A stretch of DNA of 64,000 nucleotides, from positions 682,001-746,000 of the forward strand of contig NZ_CP092488.2 of assembly GCF_022430545.2 (NCBI RefSeq). Reading direction: 5' to 3'. This DNA comes from Mycobacterium paraterrae. GTDB lineage: Bacteria; Actinomycetota; Actinomycetes; Mycobacteriales; Mycobacteriaceae. Positions 1 through 8,840 of the stretch are shown here, in pieces. The notes beneath the pieces were generated by a model. That model was given only the letters and a program-made list of their open reading frames with translations, was not told where the DNA came from and did no database searches. Positions within the stretch are counted from its first letter, which is position 1. The number at the start of each line of letters is the position of its first letter. The position numbers were made by a program, and so were the translations under genes.

Positions 1-3000
1 AGGAAGGCCGCCAGCGCCGGGGCGTCACCGAACTCCCGCTGGACCTTGAAGATCAGTCGCGCGGCGAGCAGCGAATGGCCACCAATGTCGAAGAAGTCGG
101 CGTTGACGTCGGTCACCGGCGCGGCCAGGAGCTCTTCCCAGAGCGCTGCGACCCGCACTTCCGTCTCGTCCCGCGGCGGCTGGACGGCACCGCGACCCGC
201 CGCGGGTGATGCCGGCGTCGGCAATGCAGCCTTATCGAGCTTGCCGCTCGCGGTCGTCGGTAGCTCGGCGATGTAGGTGAACGAGCTCGGGATCATGTGT
301 TCCGGTAGTCGACGGCGCAGCCAGTCACGCACATCGCCCTCGCGCGGGCAGCCGGGCCCGTCGACGAGGTACGCCGCCAGTTGCTTTTCGCCGTTGGGCC
401 CCTCGTTGACGACGACGGCACACGAGGTGACGCCCGGGTGCTCACACAGGGTGGACTCGATCTCGCCTGGCTCGATGCGGAATCCGCGAATCTTGAGCTG
501 GTCGTCGTAGCGGCCCAGGTGTTGGAGTCGGCCGTCGGGCAGGAACCTGCCCCGGTCGCCGGTCCGGTACATCCGGCCGCCGGGGTGGAAGGGATCCTCC
601 CCGAAGCGGCGCGCCTGCTCGTCGGGACGGTTGTGGTAGCCACGAGCCACCGCGACCCCGCCGATGGCGATCTCGCCGGGCACCCCGACCGGTAGCAATC
701 GGCCTTCAGAGTCGACGACGTACATCCGCACGTTCGAGAACGGCGTGCCGACCGTGACGGTATCGCCGTCGGCCAGCTTGACCACGGTGTCGATGATCGT
801 CGCCTCGGTCGGGCCGTAGGTGTTCCACACCTGGCCACATCGTTGCAACAGCGCTTTAGCCAGACCGTCTGGCAACGTTTCGCCGATCGACGCGGCCGCG
901 AGTCGGCGGTTGCCGCTCCAGCCCGAAGCAACCAGCGCTGCCCACGTCGTGGGCGTCGCCATCATGTAGGTGGCGCCGCTGTCGACGATGAGTTGGCCCA
1001 GGGCAACCGGTTCCGTCGCTTGCGCCGAGCTGGCCAGGACCAGCTTGGCACCGCACGCCAGTGCGCAGAAGATATCGCCGAGCGCGACGTCGAAGGATAT
1101 CGACGCCACCGACAACACGGTGTCGTTGGCCGTGACACCCATTTCGCCGAACATGGTGTCCATCAGGTTCGCAACGCTGCGGTGCTCGACGAGCACTCCC
1201 TTGGGACGGCCGGTCGAGCCCGAGGTGTAGATCACGTACGCGAGGTCGTCGGGCGCGACGGCCACCTGAAGGGTCTGCGCGGGTATGGATGCGCGAAGGT
1301 CGATCACGACGGCGTCGTTGGCTTCCCAATCGACCGGCAATGGGTGGTCGGTCACGATCATGTCAGCGCCGGCATCGTTGACGCTGAAGCTGTTTCGAGC
1401 GGCCGGCTGGCGCGGGTCCAGCGGTAGGAAGGCCGCACCCGACTTCAGGATCCCGAGCAGAGTCGCGATCAAATCGGGACTCCGATCCAGCAGCACCGCG
1501 ACAACCGAGCCCGGCTGGGCGCCGGCGGCGGCCAGCCGCGCGGCGATGGCGTTTGCCCGGTCGTCCAACTGTCGATACGTCACCGTGGCGTCGCCGACCT
1601 CGACCGCAACCGAATCGGGCGTTCGTTCGACTTGTGCGCTGACGATGTCGTGCACGGTGGGCGCGCCGGACGACGCGCTGCTGGTCGGGTTCCAGCCGAG
1701 CTGACGCTCGCGCTGTTCGGCGGTCAGCGAATCATGTTCTCCCATCGGCACTTCCGGAGCGAGGCCAACCTGCTCGAGTACGCGGCAGAAATGCCCCAGC
1801 ATCGCGTGCGCCGTCTCCCGTTCGAACAGCTCCGTGCTGAAGAAGAATCGCCCCTCGATGCCGCCCTCGGGCCGCTCGTCCAGTTCGATGCTGAGGTCGA
1901 ACTTCGACGACCCGAGCGCGTCGCGAACGGTGGTCTCCATCAGGTGCAGTGACCAGTCGTCGGCTGGTGATGCCAACTGCGGTTCGAGCGCCAGCGACGT
2001 TTGGAACAGCGGGTTGCTGCGGGCATCGCGCGCGACACCGAGCCCGCTCACCAATGTCTCGAACGGCACCGCGTCGCTGACCGCCTCGGTGATCACGCGA
2101 CCGGTCCGGCTGACCAGCGAGGTAAACGATTCGTCGGCCGACACGGCACAGCGCACGACGACCGGCGTGACCGCGTAGCCTGCGACCGAGAACAGGTCGC
2201 TGCGCTGACGCAGGTCGTGCGGGGTGCCGAAGACGACTTCGTCGGACTCGCTGTACAGGTGCAACCACCACGCGTAGGCGGCCGACAGCGCGTGGAACAG
2301 CGTGCCGCCCGCTGCGCGGGCGGCGGTGCGCAACCGTTCGACGGTGTCGTGGTCCACAGTCAGCGGAATCGTCCCGCCGTTGAACGTCTGCCGCGATGGC
2401 CGCGGATGGTCGAGCGGCAGCTGCGTGGATGCGATGTCCGCCAACCGATCGCGCCACCGTTCGATGCGTTTGGCCATCTCCGGCCCGCGAATCCAGTCCA
2501 GCTCCCATTGGGTGTAGTCGGCGTACTGCGCCTCCGGGTGTCGCAGCGCCGACGGCACGCCGGTGACGTGACTGCGGTACAACGCAACGAGTTCCGAGAA
2601 CACCACCCGGTTCAGCGTCAATCCGTCCCAAATCATGTGGTGCAGGCCGATATAGAGCCGATAGTCGTTGTCGGCGAGGCGAACCAGCCGCGGACGGATC
2701 AGCGGTCCGTCGGTGAGGTCGTAGGGCCGCATCGAGTCGGCGGTGACGATTTCGACGGCTCGTGCGGCCGCATCCGCGGCATCGAGGCTCGCAAAGTCCG
2801 ACACGGGCAGGTCGACTTGCACTGGTTCGCAGACGATTTGATGCGGCACGCCGTCGATCAGATCGAACGTGGTTCGCAACGCCTCGTGTCGCGCTACCAC
2901 CTCACTGAATGCCCGGCGCAACGCGTCGATGTCCAGCGCGCCGGCTTTGCGGATCTCGACCACTTCGCTCAGCATCAGCGAATCCGGCGCGAGTTGGCTT

Positions 3001-3179
3001 TGATACCACATTTGCGACTGGGATGCCGAGAGCGGCATTGGACCAGACACTGTGACCGGGTTGAGTGTGGCCGGCTCGGTGACGGCACGGTTCGAGCCGG
3101 CGGCCAGGATGCGTCGTTCAAGGAGAGCACGGCGGATTTCGCTGAGCCGCGCAGCTTCGTCGGTGCCGATGCTTGTCAT
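1..3179 (-). CDS. Nonribosomal peptide synthetase, C-A-PCP, C-terminus beyond the window
   Basis: The reading frame stays open from an ATG at 3179 to the left edge, about 1,059 residues. A condensation domain fills residues ~48-480 and has the catalytic motif HHMIWDG near residue 179. The adenylation domain (~490-950) shows YTSGSTGRPKG (~648), NTYGPTEA, YRTGDR (~870) and a TASGKLD core lysine motif. A carrier domain has DFFDIGGHSLLA, with the phosphopantetheine serine near residue 1030. It begins with a C domain, so it should accept an upstream carrier-bound residue, presumably from the neighbouring A-PCP. The ATG overlaps the P450 stop (ATGA), so the two are translationally coupled. My eye-made specificity code (D, V, G, M, A, I, T, I) matches nothing I can name. 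Whether more modules or a release domain follow cannot be seen. Confidence 0.93.
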   Translation of the reverse strand, partial: MTSIGTDEAARLSEIRRALLERRILAAGSNRAVTEPATLNPVTVSGPMPLSASQSQMWYQSQLAPDSLMLSEVVEIRKAGALDIDALRRAFSEVVARHEALRTTFDLIDGVPHQIVCEPVQVDLPVSDFASLDAADAAARAVEIVTADSMRPYDLTDGPLIRPRLVRLADNDYRLYIGLHHMIWDGLTLNRVVFSELVALYRSHVTGVPSALRHPEAQYADYTQWELDWIRGPEMAKRIERWRDRLADIASTQLPLDHPRPSRQTFNGGTIPLTVDHDTVERLRTAARAAGGTLFHALSAAYAWWLHLYSESDEVVFGTPHDLRQRSDLFSVAGYAVTPVVVRCAVSADESFTSLVSRTGRVITEAVSDAVPFETLVSGLGVARDARSNPLFQTSLALEPQLASPADDWSLHLMETTVRDALGSSKFDLSIELDERPEGGIEGRFFFSTELFERETAHAMLGHFCRVLEQVGLAPEVPMGEHDSLTAEQRERQLGWNPTSSASSGAPTVHDIVSAQVERTPDSVAVEVGDATVTYRQLDDRANAIAARLAAAGAQPGSVVAVLLDRSPDLIATLLGILKSGAAFLPLDPRQPAARNSFSVNDAGADMIVTDHPLPVDWEANDAVVIDLRASIPAQTLQVAVAPDDLAYVIYTSGSTGRPKGVLVEHRSVANLMDTMFGEMGVTANDTVLSVASISFDVALGDIFCALACGAKLVLASSAQATEPVALGQLIVDSGATYMMATPTTWAALVASGWSGNRRLAAASIGETLPDGLAKALLQRCGQVWNTYGPTEATIIDTVVKLADGDTVTVGTPFSNVRMYVVDSEGRLLPVGVPGEIAIGGVAVARGYHNRPDEQARRFGEDPFHPGGRMYRTGDRGRFLPDGRLQHLGRYDDQLKIRGFRIEPGEIESTLCEHPGVTSCAVVVNEGPNGEKQLAAYLVDGPGCPREGDVRDWLRRRLPEHMIPSSFTYIAELPTTASGKLDKAALPTPASPAAGRGAVQPPRDETEVRVAALWEELLAAPVTDVNADFFDIGGHSLLAARLIFKVQREFGDAPALAAF

Positions 3180-4396
3180 AGCTGCCACCTAATCGGGAGT
3201 TTCTCGAGCCCACGGAGCTTAAGATTGGCGCGCCACTGTAGGGGACCGCCGCACAGTTCGAGGCCGGGCAGGCGACTGAGCAAGGCATCGAAGGCGATTT
3301 GGGCCTCGATCCGGCCCAGCGGGGCACCGAAGCAGAAGTGCGGACCCCACCCGAATGCCAAGTGCCGGTTGTCGTGTCGGGTCAGGTCGAGCCGATTCGG
3401 GTCGGTGAAGCGGGCCGGGTCGCGGTTGGCGGCACCCATCACTGCGATCACCGACTGACCCTGCTCGATCGGTTGACCGCCGAGCACCAGGTCTTCGGGC
3501 GCGATCCGGGTGGTCTGTTGACTCGGGCTCTCGAAGCGCAGCAATTCCTCGATCGCGGCAGGCAGCATGCTCGGGTCGCCGCGCAGCTGCTCGAGCGCGG
3601 AGGGGTTGCGTAGCAAAGTCACCAGGCCGTTGCCGATCAGGTTGGTGGTCGTCTCCATGGCGCCCACCATCGTGATGATCGTATTGGCGATCACCTCTTC
3701 CCGGGTGAGCCGATCTCCTTGCACGCGGGCCTGACTCAGCAATCCGATGAGTCCCGTGCTGGGTGCGTCGGCGTTCTCTGTCAGCGCCCGCTGCAAGTAC
3801 TCGGTCATGTCCGAGGTTGCCGTCAGCACCTCGTCGATGCCGTCCGGATTGTTCTGGAAGTTACCCAGGATCTGAGCGAACGTCTGCGACCACTCTTTGA
3901 GCTGCTCGTGATCGTGGGTGGGCAGCCCCAGCATTTTTGCGCTGACGATCGCGGGCAGCGGGCCAGCGAAATCGCTCATCAAGTCCATCTCGCCGTATGC
4001 GATGACCCGGTCGATCAGACCGTCTGCAATGCTGCGGATCTGCTCGCGCAGTGCCTCGACGCGGCGAGCGGTGAACGCGTGCGATGCCAGGGCGCGGACT
4101 CTGCGGTGTTGATGTGAGTCCATGAAAAGCATTTGCTTGACCATGATCTCGGCCACCGGCGCGAGGCGCTGCATACCGAGTTCGGCCAGCCGGTCGGGGC
4201 TGGGTGTGCACTCGGCCCCGAAGCGCCCCAATACCTCGACGACGTCGTCGTAGCGGGTGAGCACCCAGGCGTGCAGGAACCGATCCCACAGCACCGGGGA
4301 CTCCTGCCGCAATTGGGCGTAGAGCGGGTAGGGGTTGGCCAGAACATCGGGGTCGAGCAGGTGGTACAGGCTCAGTGATCCGGTGCGCGTGGTCAT
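3176..4396 (-). CDS. Cytochrome P450 acting in the NRPS operon
   Basis: This is a 406-residue P450 of the soluble actinobacterial type. It has an I-helix oxygen-activation motif GAMETTTN (245-252), the ExxR motif EELLR (283-287) and the heme loop FGWGPHFCFG (348-357), with Cys355 as the iron ligand. It overlaps the upstream A-PCP stop and the downstream NRPS start by ATGA at both ends, so all three are almost certainly one translational unit. A P450 of this size next to a stand-alone A-PCP is the arrangement of NovH/NovI in novobiocin biosynthesis, where the P450 beta-hydroxylates an amino acid held on the carrier. That role is inferred here from context only. No ferredoxin gene is visible nearby. 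Confidence 0.95.
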   Translation of the reverse strand: MTTRTGSLSLYHLLDPDVLANPYPLYAQLRQESPVLWDRFLHAWVLTRYDDVVEVLGRFGAECTPSPDRLAELGMQRLAPVAEIMVKQMLFMDSHQHRRVRALASHAFTARRVEALREQIRSIADGLIDRVIAYGEMDLMSDFAGPLPAIVSAKMLGLPTHDHEQLKEWSQTFAQILGNFQNNPDGIDEVLTATSDMTEYLQRALTENADAPSTGLIGLLSQARVQGDRLTREEVIANTIITMVGAMETTTNLIGNGLVTLLRNPSALEQLRGDPSMLPAAIEELLRFESPSQQTTRIAPEDLVLGGQPIEQGQSVIAVMGAANRDPARFTDPNRLDLTRHDNRHLAFGWGPHFCFGAPLGRIEAQIAFDALLSRLPGLELCGGPLQWRANLKLRGLEKLPIRWQL

Positions 4397-6219
4397 CCCG
4401 CGAGCTCTTCGTCAAGGGTTCCGTCGAAGCCCATCACCGCGCTCGCTTCGAGCAGCTCGTCGTCGCTCATGGCTTCGATGTCGGCCATCAGCAGACGCTC
4501 GACCTCTACTGCCATCTCAGCCACCGTGGGGTTGTCGAAGACCGAACGCAGCGGAACCTCGATGCCGAACCGCTCCCCGATCCGGACCGACAACTGCGCA
4601 CCCAACATCGAGTGCCCACCGAGGGCAAAGAAGTCCTCGTCGATCCCGATTGCGGGCAACCAGAGCCGCTCGGCAACGATACCGGCCAGGATTTCCTCAA
4701 GGTCGTTTCGCGGAGGTGTCAACTGATCGCGGCCGGCGATTTGCGAACCGCGCTCGCGCAACGCCTTCCGATCGATCTTGCCGTTCGTGTTGACCGGCAG
4801 CTCGTCCAGCATCGTGCAATCGGACGGAATCATGTGCTCAGGCAACCGCTTCGAGAGAAATTCACGGAGCTCCGCGGTGGCGGGTGCACGCCCCGCAGCC
4901 CCGACGATGAAGGCGCGGAGCCGTTGCGATCCGTTGTGACCGACCGCGACGACCGCGCTCGTGCGCACTTTCGGGTGCTGGTCGAGCACCGCGGCGATCT
5001 CGCCGAGCTCGATCCGTAGACCGCGAATGTTGACCTGCTCGTCGAGCCGCCCCAGGTGAATGAGTTCGCCGCCGGGACCGATACGCACCAAATCGCCGGT
5101 CCGGTAACGGCGGCACCCTGCAGCGTCGAGGAAGAACCGGCCCTGGTTGTGCACCGGATGGCCGACGTAGCCACGACCAACCGATACTCCACCGATGATG
5201 AGCTCACCCTCACCACCGGCCGGCACGGGCTGACCATTGCGATCCACCACGCTCAACGTGACGCCGGTGATGGCAGTGCCCAGTGTCGGAAGCTCAGCCG
5301 ATTCTCCGGCGACACCGGACGGCACGACCGTTCCGGACGTCGACACCACGCCGGCCTCCGAGACACCGTAATTGTTGACAAGACGAAACGGCAGGTCCGC
5401 GCGCGGGCGTCGGTGCAGCACGTCGCCGCCGGTGAGCATCACTCGCAAAGCTGCGGTAGCAGGCCAGTCGAGGCTGAGAAGTTCCTCGCAGAGCGAGGTC
5501 GGGACAAAAGTTGTCGTAATGCGTTGCTCGACCAGCCAATCGCGTAGCGCGACCGGATCGGTCTTGACGCTCTCGGGAGGGATGACCAGGCAGGCACCAA
5601 GCGCCAGGCAAGACCAGATCTCCCACACCGCGGCGTCGAAACCCGGGCTTGATATCAGTGCGCATCGATCGGAATGGGTTGTCTCGAAGGCCTTTTCGTG
5701 CCAGTCGACGAGATTGCCGAGGCTGCCGTGCTCGATGAGCACACCCTTGGGGCGTCCGGTCGATCCTGACGTGAAGACGATGTAGGCGGGGTCGCCGGTC
5801 GCGAGCGTGCCGCACGCGGCTGGGGCTGCTCCGACGGGTTGCGCCGGATCCACCGTGCGTACGGCATCGAGGCGCGTCGCGGTATCCGCCTGTGCAACGA
5901 GAACTTGCGCACCCGATTCGCCGATCATGTAGCTGAGTCGGTCATTGGGATACGCCGGGTCGAGCGCCACGTAGCAACCACCCGCAGCAAGGATGCCCAG
6001 TGCAGCGACCACGAGGTCACGAGAGCGGGGCACGCACAGTGCAACCGGATCGCCTGGCAGCACGCCGATCTCGTGCAACCGCCCGGCCAGCGCCAGGGCG
6101 CGTGACCACAATTCGCCGTAGGACAGGTCGCCGTCCAATGCCGTCAAAGCTGGTGCCCCCGAGCGTTCGTGTGCGAAGCGTTCGAGTCGCGACACGACGT
6201 CGAGTGGATGGTCACTCAT
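4393..6219 (-). CDS. Stand-alone adenylation-carrier (A-PCP) protein
   Basis: The protein has 608 residues and two domains. Adenylation motifs are FTSGSTGRPKG (149-159), NYGVSEAG (283-290), YRTGDL (372-377), GRLDEQVNIRG (390-400) and NTNGKIDR (477-484). The carrier has FALGGHSM, with the pantetheinyl serine at residue 537. It should activate one amino acid as AMP-ester and load it onto its own carrier. Read by eye against GrsA, the specificity residues are D, A, W, T, L, G, N, V. The DAW start resembles aromatic-residue codes, but this is weak evidence. I chose the ATG at 6219 because homology begins there and a purine-rich AAGGGTAAGAG precedes it; the longer frame upstream runs through the esx intergenic region. 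No condensation or thioesterase domain is present, so it must work with partners in trans. Confidence 0.93.
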   Translation of the reverse strand: MSDHPLDVVSRLERFAHERSGAPALTALDGDLSYGELWSRALALAGRLHEIGVLPGDPVALCVPRSRDLVVAALGILAAGGCYVALDPAYPNDRLSYMIGESGAQVLVAQADTATRLDAVRTVDPAQPVGAAPAACGTLATGDPAYIVFTSGSTGRPKGVLIEHGSLGNLVDWHEKAFETTHSDRCALISSPGFDAAVWEIWSCLALGACLVIPPESVKTDPVALRDWLVEQRITTTFVPTSLCEELLSLDWPATAALRVMLTGGDVLHRRPRADLPFRLVNNYGVSEAGVVSTSGTVVPSGVAGESAELPTLGTAITGVTLSVVDRNGQPVPAGGEGELIIGGVSVGRGYVGHPVHNQGRFFLDAAGCRRYRTGDLVRIGPGGELIHLGRLDEQVNIRGLRIELGEIAAVLDQHPKVRTSAVVAVGHNGSQRLRAFIVGAAGRAPATAELREFLSKRLPEHMIPSDCTMLDELPVNTNGKIDRKALRERGSQIAGRDQLTPPRNDLEEILAGIVAERLWLPAIGIDEDFFALGGHSMLGAQLSVRIGERFGIEVPLRSVFDNPTVAEMAVEVERLLMADIEAMSDDELLEASAVMGFDGTLDEELAG

Positions 6220-6235
6220 GTTTCTCTTACCCTTC

Positions 6236-6266
6236 CCGAGCGCCCAAAGGGCTGCCCCACGCTCGG
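6236..6266 (-). promoter_or_regulatory. Nested hairpin between the EsxN-like gene and the A-PCP gene
   Basis: The 82-bp gap contains an outer 6-bp stem (CCGAGC at 6236-6241 with GCTCGG at 6261-6266) that encloses an inner GCCC-AAA-GGGC stem (6242-6252). No U-tract follows in the transcribed direction, so it is not a standard terminator. It could stabilise the upstream esx message or dampen read-through into the NRPS genes. This is structure read by eye only. Confidence 0.4.
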
Positions 6267-6301
6267 ATTGCCCCGGGGCCGGCGGTGTGATGAAAGTGCT
6301 G

Positions 6302-6586
6302 TCAGGCCCAGCTGGATCCGACGGCGGAGTCGGTGGACGACATGTTGTTGCCTGCCGTCTGGACCTTTTGGCCGTGGGAGTTGGCTTGTTCGTAGATGAC
6401 CTGGAAGTTGCGGCCCAACTGGGTGATGAACTCCTGGCAGGCCACCGAACCCGAGCCACCCCAGAAGTCACCGGCGGCCAGCACATCGCGAACGATGCTT
6501 TGGTGCTCGGCCTCCAGGGAGGCGGCCTGGGCGCGGATCAGGGCGCCGTGGGCATCCACGTCACCGAACTGGTAGCTGATCGACAT
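6302..6586 (-). CDS. esxN: EsxN-type (Mtb9.9 family) WXG100 protein
   Basis: This 94-residue protein is very close to EsxN/EsxI/EsxO of M. tuberculosis as I remember them. It starts MSISYQFGDVDAHGALI, contains the WxG turn DFWGGSG, and ends AVGSSWA. Such proteins are helical hairpins exported as heterodimers with an EsxM-type partner by the ESX-5 type VII system. AGGAG lies just upstream of the ATG. It is the last gene of the PE-PPE-EsxM-EsxN cassette and sits directly before the NRPS genes. No ESX membrane components are in the window, so export would rely on machinery encoded elsewhere. The symbol is by family; it could be an additional paralogue. Confidence 0.93.
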   Translation of the reverse strand: MSISYQFGDVDAHGALIRAQAASLEAEHQSIVRDVLAAGDFWGGSGSVACQEFITQLGRNFQVIYEQANSHGQKVQTAGNNMSSTDSAVGSSWA

Positions 6587-6620
6587 GAGTGTTCTCCTAA
6601 GTAGTTTCGGTGTCGGTGGA

Positions 6621-6917
6621 TTAGCTGGACAGGATCTGCTGCGAGGCCTGCTCTTGGGCTTCGTAGTTGTTCGCGTCGCGAATCAACCCGTCCCGGACAC
6701 CGTGCAGCATGTTCACGATGTTGCGGAACGCGGTGTTCATCTGACCCATCGTGTCGTAGGAGGTGGCCTGAGCGGTACCGCTCCAGCCGGCGCCGGCGAT
6801 GTTCTGGCTCGACGCCCACATCTTGCGGGCCTCGTCCTCTACGGTCTGCGCGTGGACGTCGAAACGTCCCGCCATCGCCCGCATTTCGTGCGGGTCAGTC
6901 ATAAAACGAGTAGGCAT
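6621..6917 (-). CDS. esxM: EsxM-type (QILSS family) WXG100 protein
   Basis: Starting at the ATG at 6917, which has GGAGAAGAAG upstream, this is a 98-residue protein with the characteristic QILSS C-terminus. It has the WxG turn GAGWSGTA near the middle and a YEAQE segment near the end that fits the YxxxD/E type VII export signal. It should pair one-to-one with the EsxN-type product encoded 34 bp downstream. An alternative upstream start at 6965 adds 16 residues without homology and is rejected. Paralogues of this family are numerous in slow growers, so orthology to esxM itself is not proven. Confidence 0.93.
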   Translation of the reverse strand: MPTRFMTDPHEMRAMAGRFDVHAQTVEDEARKMWASSQNIAGAGWSGTAQATSYDTMGQMNTAFRNIVNMLHGVRDGLIRDANNYEAQEQASQQILSS

Positions 6918-6971
6918 AACTTCTTCTCCTTGGTTGAGGTAGTCGGCGAAAGTGGTTGATGCCAAAGATGG

Positions 6972-8450
6972 TCAGCGCGGACCGTGTCCGTTGCCGTTTT
7001 GGCCGTACCCGTTATGGCCGTTGTATCCGTTGTGCCCGCCGTATCCGTTGTGGCCGTTATAGCCATTGCCGTTTGGTTCGTTGTTGGGCAGATAGACGAT
7101 GTGCGGCGTGTAGCCCGGAGCTGGCGGAAGTCCTGCTGGCATTCCGTATCCGCCGGCCGGGGCCATCGGGGCGGATGGGTAGCCGGCGCCCGGCGAACGC
7201 GTCAGCACCTTGAGTCGTGGGCCGTACTTGGAGGCGACCGCGCCGCCCACGCCGGCCGCGGCTGCGACTCCGGCCGCCCGACCCAGCCCGCCGGGCAGCA
7301 CCGGAAGGCCGAACGGGAATCCCTCCCCCACCTCGGCGGAGAGGCCGGGTAGCGGGGTAGCCAGCGGCATCCCGGCCAGCCAGGTCGGCGTCGCGGCCAT
7401 GCCCCAGCTCGGTGGCACCGATAGTGCGCCGACCGATGCGGCGGCTCCCATGCCGGCCAAACCGCTCGCGCCACTGGCGAATCCGCCGACGGCTCCGCCC
7501 ATCGACGCCGCGGCGCCACCCGCCGCGGCTGCAGCGGCGGGAGCTGCGGCGGCTGCAACCGGCATCATGGCCTGGTTGATGGCGGTGCTGATCGGCGTAC
7601 CCATGAGAGGTCCCATCGCATCGAGACCCATGAACAGTCCGAAGAGCCCGATGTAGTTGTAGACGTCTCCGAGCAGGGTCGACGAATCCAGTCCGGGTAA
7701 GCCGGTCGACGAAGTCGTCGCCGAGGTGCCCGCCGACGTCAGGCTGTTGAGAACGTCGGTGAACAACGTCGACAGCGAGGTCGATGACGCGGCGGGCGTC
7801 GAGAGGTTCTGCAGGCCGCCCGGGACGTTCGCGACCAACTGAGACAGCGCCGATTGCACGCCCGCGCCCGACGATGCCGCGGCGGATTGGGCGACGGCGG
7901 ACGCCTGGTTCGCCGATCCCGCCGGATTCGTGGTCGCCGGCGGCGCCGTGATCGGCGTCAGCTGGGTGGCGGCTGCCGAGTTTCCGGCGTACCCGTACAT
8001 CGCGGCGGCGTCCTGTGCCCACATTTCGCCGTACTGCGCCTCGGTCATCGCGATGGCCGGGGTGTTCTGACCGAAAACGTTGGTAACGTTCAGCATCGCC
8101 AATTGTTCACGATTGGCCGCGATCATTTCCGGCGGCACCATCGCGGAGAACGCCGCCTGATATGCGCTCGCCGCCGAGCGGGCCTGGCCGGCCGTCTGTT
8201 CGGCCTGCTCGGCTGCGGAGTTCAGCCACGCCACATACGGCGTCACCGCATCCTCCATCGCCGCCGATGACGGACCTCGCCAGCTGTCGTCGGTCAGCTC
8301 GGACGTCACCGCCGCGTATGACAATGCCGTGGAACGCAATTCGGCCGCCAAGCCATCCCATGCCGACGCAGCAGCCAGCATCGAACTCGACCCGGGACCG
8401 GCATACATTCGCCCTGAGTTGACTTCTGGCGGTAGGCCCCCGAAATCCAT
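6972..8450 (-). CDS. PPE family protein (SVP subfamily) with Gly/Asn/Tyr/His-rich tail
   Basis: This is a 492-residue PPE protein. The N-terminal ~180 residues form the PPE domain (FGGLPPEVNSGRMY at the start, EMWAQDAAAMYGYAG near 150). A long Ala/Gly/Ser linker follows, with the SVP signature GALSVPPSW about two thirds along. The last ~30 residues are a run of short GYNGHNGYGG-like units, unusual for an SVP protein. The ATG at 8450 has GAGGAC upstream and gives the canonical MDFGGLPPE start. It lies 19 bp after a PE gene, the standard order for a co-secreted PE-PPE heterodimer, and is followed by the EsxM/EsxN pair. ESX-5 would be the expected exporter. Confidence 0.95.
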   Translation of the reverse strand: MDFGGLPPEVNSGRMYAGPGSSSMLAAASAWDGLAAELRSTALSYAAVTSELTDDSWRGPSSAAMEDAVTPYVAWLNSAAEQAEQTAGQARSAASAYQAAFSAMVPPEMIAANREQLAMLNVTNVFGQNTPAIAMTEAQYGEMWAQDAAAMYGYAGNSAAATQLTPITAPPATTNPAGSANQASAVAQSAAASSGAGVQSALSQLVANVPGGLQNLSTPAASSTSLSTLFTDVLNSLTSAGTSATTSSTGLPGLDSSTLLGDVYNYIGLFGLFMGLDAMGPLMGTPISTAINQAMMPVAAAAAPAAAAAAGGAAASMGGAVGGFASGASGLAGMGAAASVGALSVPPSWGMAATPTWLAGMPLATPLPGLSAEVGEGFPFGLPVLPGGLGRAAGVAAAAGVGGAVASKYGPRLKVLTRSPGAGYPSAPMAPAGGYGMPAGLPPAPGYTPHIVYLPNNEPNGNGYNGHNGYGGHNGYNGHNGYGQNGNGHGPR

Positions 8451-8469
8451 GACCGAGTCCTCGTCGGCT

Positions 8470-8769
8470 CTACAGTGCCGCAGCCGCGTTGGCGGCCTCG
8501 GTTGAGGCATACGATTCGGCGCTGGCCCCGAGCGTTTGCACGAACATGTCATGGATAGCCGCCGCCTGGGCGCTCACCGCCTGGTAGAGCTGCGCGTGCG
8601 CGGCGAACTGCGCGGCGGTCAGGGCGGATACCTCGTCGGCTGCGGCCGGAACCACGCCGGTGGTGGGAGCCGCCGCGGCGGCATTTCCCGCAGCCATGGC
8701 GGAGCCGACGCCCTGCAGGGAACCGGCCGCTTCCCCCAGCGCCTCCGGCTGAGTAGTCACGAACGACAT
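8470..8769 (-). CDS. PE family protein
   Basis: This PE protein is 99 residues long with no C-terminal extension. It starts MSFVTTQPEALGEAAG after a strong AAGGAGGAGCAC ribosome site. The family's helical hairpin is followed by the export motif YxxxE (YASTE) near residue 90. It probably forms the heterodimer partner of the PPE encoded 19 bp downstream. It is the first gene of the PE-PPE-EsxM-EsxN and probably NRPS operon. The common promoter-like element lies 70-140 bp upstream of its start. Confidence 0.94.
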   Translation of the reverse strand: MSFVTTQPEALGEAAGSLQGVGSAMAAGNAAAAAPTTGVVPAAADEVSALTAAQFAAHAQLYQAVSAQAAAIHDMFVQTLGASAESYASTEAANAAAAL

Positions 8770-8840
8770 GTGCTCCTCCTTGCGGTAGGACCCGCGGCCT
8801 GCAAGCCCGAGCTTGTTAGATACCGTCCACCTTGTCATCC

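Noticed and set aside
1..3179. Possible frameshift or pseudogene in the NRPS, because no single long complete ORF with a start and stop appears at the left edge
   Set aside because: Translating the minus strand by hand from 3179 gives one uninterrupted frame with all C, A and PCP motifs. The ORF simply has no stop inside the window.
2001..3458. Long plus-strand open frame (485 codons) opposite the NRPS
   Set aside because: It has no recognisable domain, is rich in Arg/Gly/Val in the manner of high-GC antisense frames, and lies opposite a condensation domain with a clear catalytic motif.
6972..7080. Short tandem repeats at the PPE 3' end as a CRISPR-like array
   Set aside because: Units are 9-15 bp without spacers and stay in frame as Gly/Asn/Tyr/His codons. 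They are coding repeats.
6302..8769. The PE-PPE-EsxM-EsxN cassette as part of a complete ESX locus
   Set aside because: No EccB, EccC, EccD, EccE, MycP or EspG gene is present in the window. It is an orphan substrate cassette.
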